Source of the DNA: Phascolomyces articulosus
Lineage: Eukaryota > Mucoromycota > Mucoromycetes > Mucorales > Lichtheimiaceae
NCBI GenBank assembly: GCA_025677815.1
Contig: JAIXMP010000052.1
Location: forward strand, 152,260 to 216,259
Length of the DNA: 64,000 bases
Direction: 5' to 3'
In this document: in pieces, positions 63,816 through 64,000 of the stretch
How positions within the stretch are numbered: position 1 is the first letter of the stretch
Layout of the letters: each line of letters starts with the position of its first letter
The notes under the pieces: model-generated
Told to the model about the DNA's origin: nothing
Seen by the model: only the letters and a program-made list of their open reading frames with translations
Databases searched by the model: none
Program-made: the position numbers and the translations under genes

Positions 63816-64000
63816 ATGTGGCTCACGCGAAAGCTTGCTGCTCTTGCGTCTTTTGAACCGCAAGCCAAAAAGCAGGAGCCTGAGCCTGTCAAAGAAACAA
63901 CCTCAACCACAAAAACAACAACATACAACTTTACCATCATTCAAATCCATTTCAAAGGAGAAAAAGAGACAAAGGAGATATCAAAAAACGTTACCTACTA
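63816..64000 (+). pseudogene. 5' end of RasGEF gene, second copy, frame disturbed and cut by window end
   Basis: The ATG at 63816 starts the same MWLTRKLAALASF as the gene at 50002. Four or more one-base indels in A-runs follow (near 63855, 63868, 63894, 63961 and 63977). They shift the frame back and forth, so residues after position 13 differ from the left copy. They lie in short homopolymers, so sequencing or consensus error is as likely as real decay. The window ends inside this exon. Confidence 0.7.

Larger units (their letters stand above)
56957..64000. repeat. Giant inverted repeat, right arm (runs off window)
   Basis: Mirror of 56862-49817. Differences noticed outside the centre are one-base homopolymer changes: near 62010 (9 T versus 8), 63270 (one A/T shorter), 63495 (5 A versus 6) and several within 63740-63990. 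At 57415-57505 the two arms differ by true substitutions and small indels. Confidence 0.97.

Overview
The window is nuclear DNA from an AT-rich, intron-dense fungus. Short GT-AG introns (mostly 50-150 bp), long poly-T/poly-A runs, tandem P450s ending in FGWGRRICPG, and the gene types suggest Mucoromycota, probably Mucorales. This is inference from gene style; no search was run.

Layout. 1-2005 holds only a possible RRM remnant. 2006-13490 carries four plus-strand genes: Pol III subunit Rpc31, a multi-LIM protein, a triple-KH RNA-binding protein and a BRCT/family X DNA polymerase (Pol4 type). 14539-25086 is a tandem array of three minus-strand cytochrome P450 paralogues. 27260-33259 has a plus-strand rhomboid-family protein, apparently without its catalytic residues, and a WD40 protein. 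33260-40989 is gene-poor and repeat-rich: a 2-kb palindrome built from two inverted F-box pseudogene copies, two kinds of degenerate tandem repeat, and a GC-richer island with adjacent perfect hairpins. 40990-42020 encodes the U5 snRNP protein Dim1, whose conserved 142-residue length is recovered only with a one-codon ATG exon and a 3-nt microexon. 42663-50002 (minus) holds an F-box/LRR-like protein and a large Ras-like GTPase + RasGEF protein. 50857-55295 (minus) is a Kap123/importin-4 karyopherin.

From about 49.8 kb to the right edge the sequence is one giant inverted repeat centred near 56,910. The karyopherin gene and the 5' end of the RasGEF gene reappear on the plus strand (58522-62961 and from 63816). 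The centre is a second copy of the F-box palindrome core with the same 94-bp spacer. Differences between the arms that I found outside the centre are single-base homopolymer changes, and they cluster at the right edge. This may be a real fold-back duplication nucleated by the palindrome, or an assembly fold-back at a palindromic repeat.

Most genes are housekeeping functions (Pol III transcription, splicing, nuclear import, DNA end joining, Ras signalling) and show no operon-like logic. The P450 array is the only functional cluster. Gene models were built by hand from splice signals and reading-frame continuity. Models whose exon lengths sum exactly to a multiple of three are noted as such.
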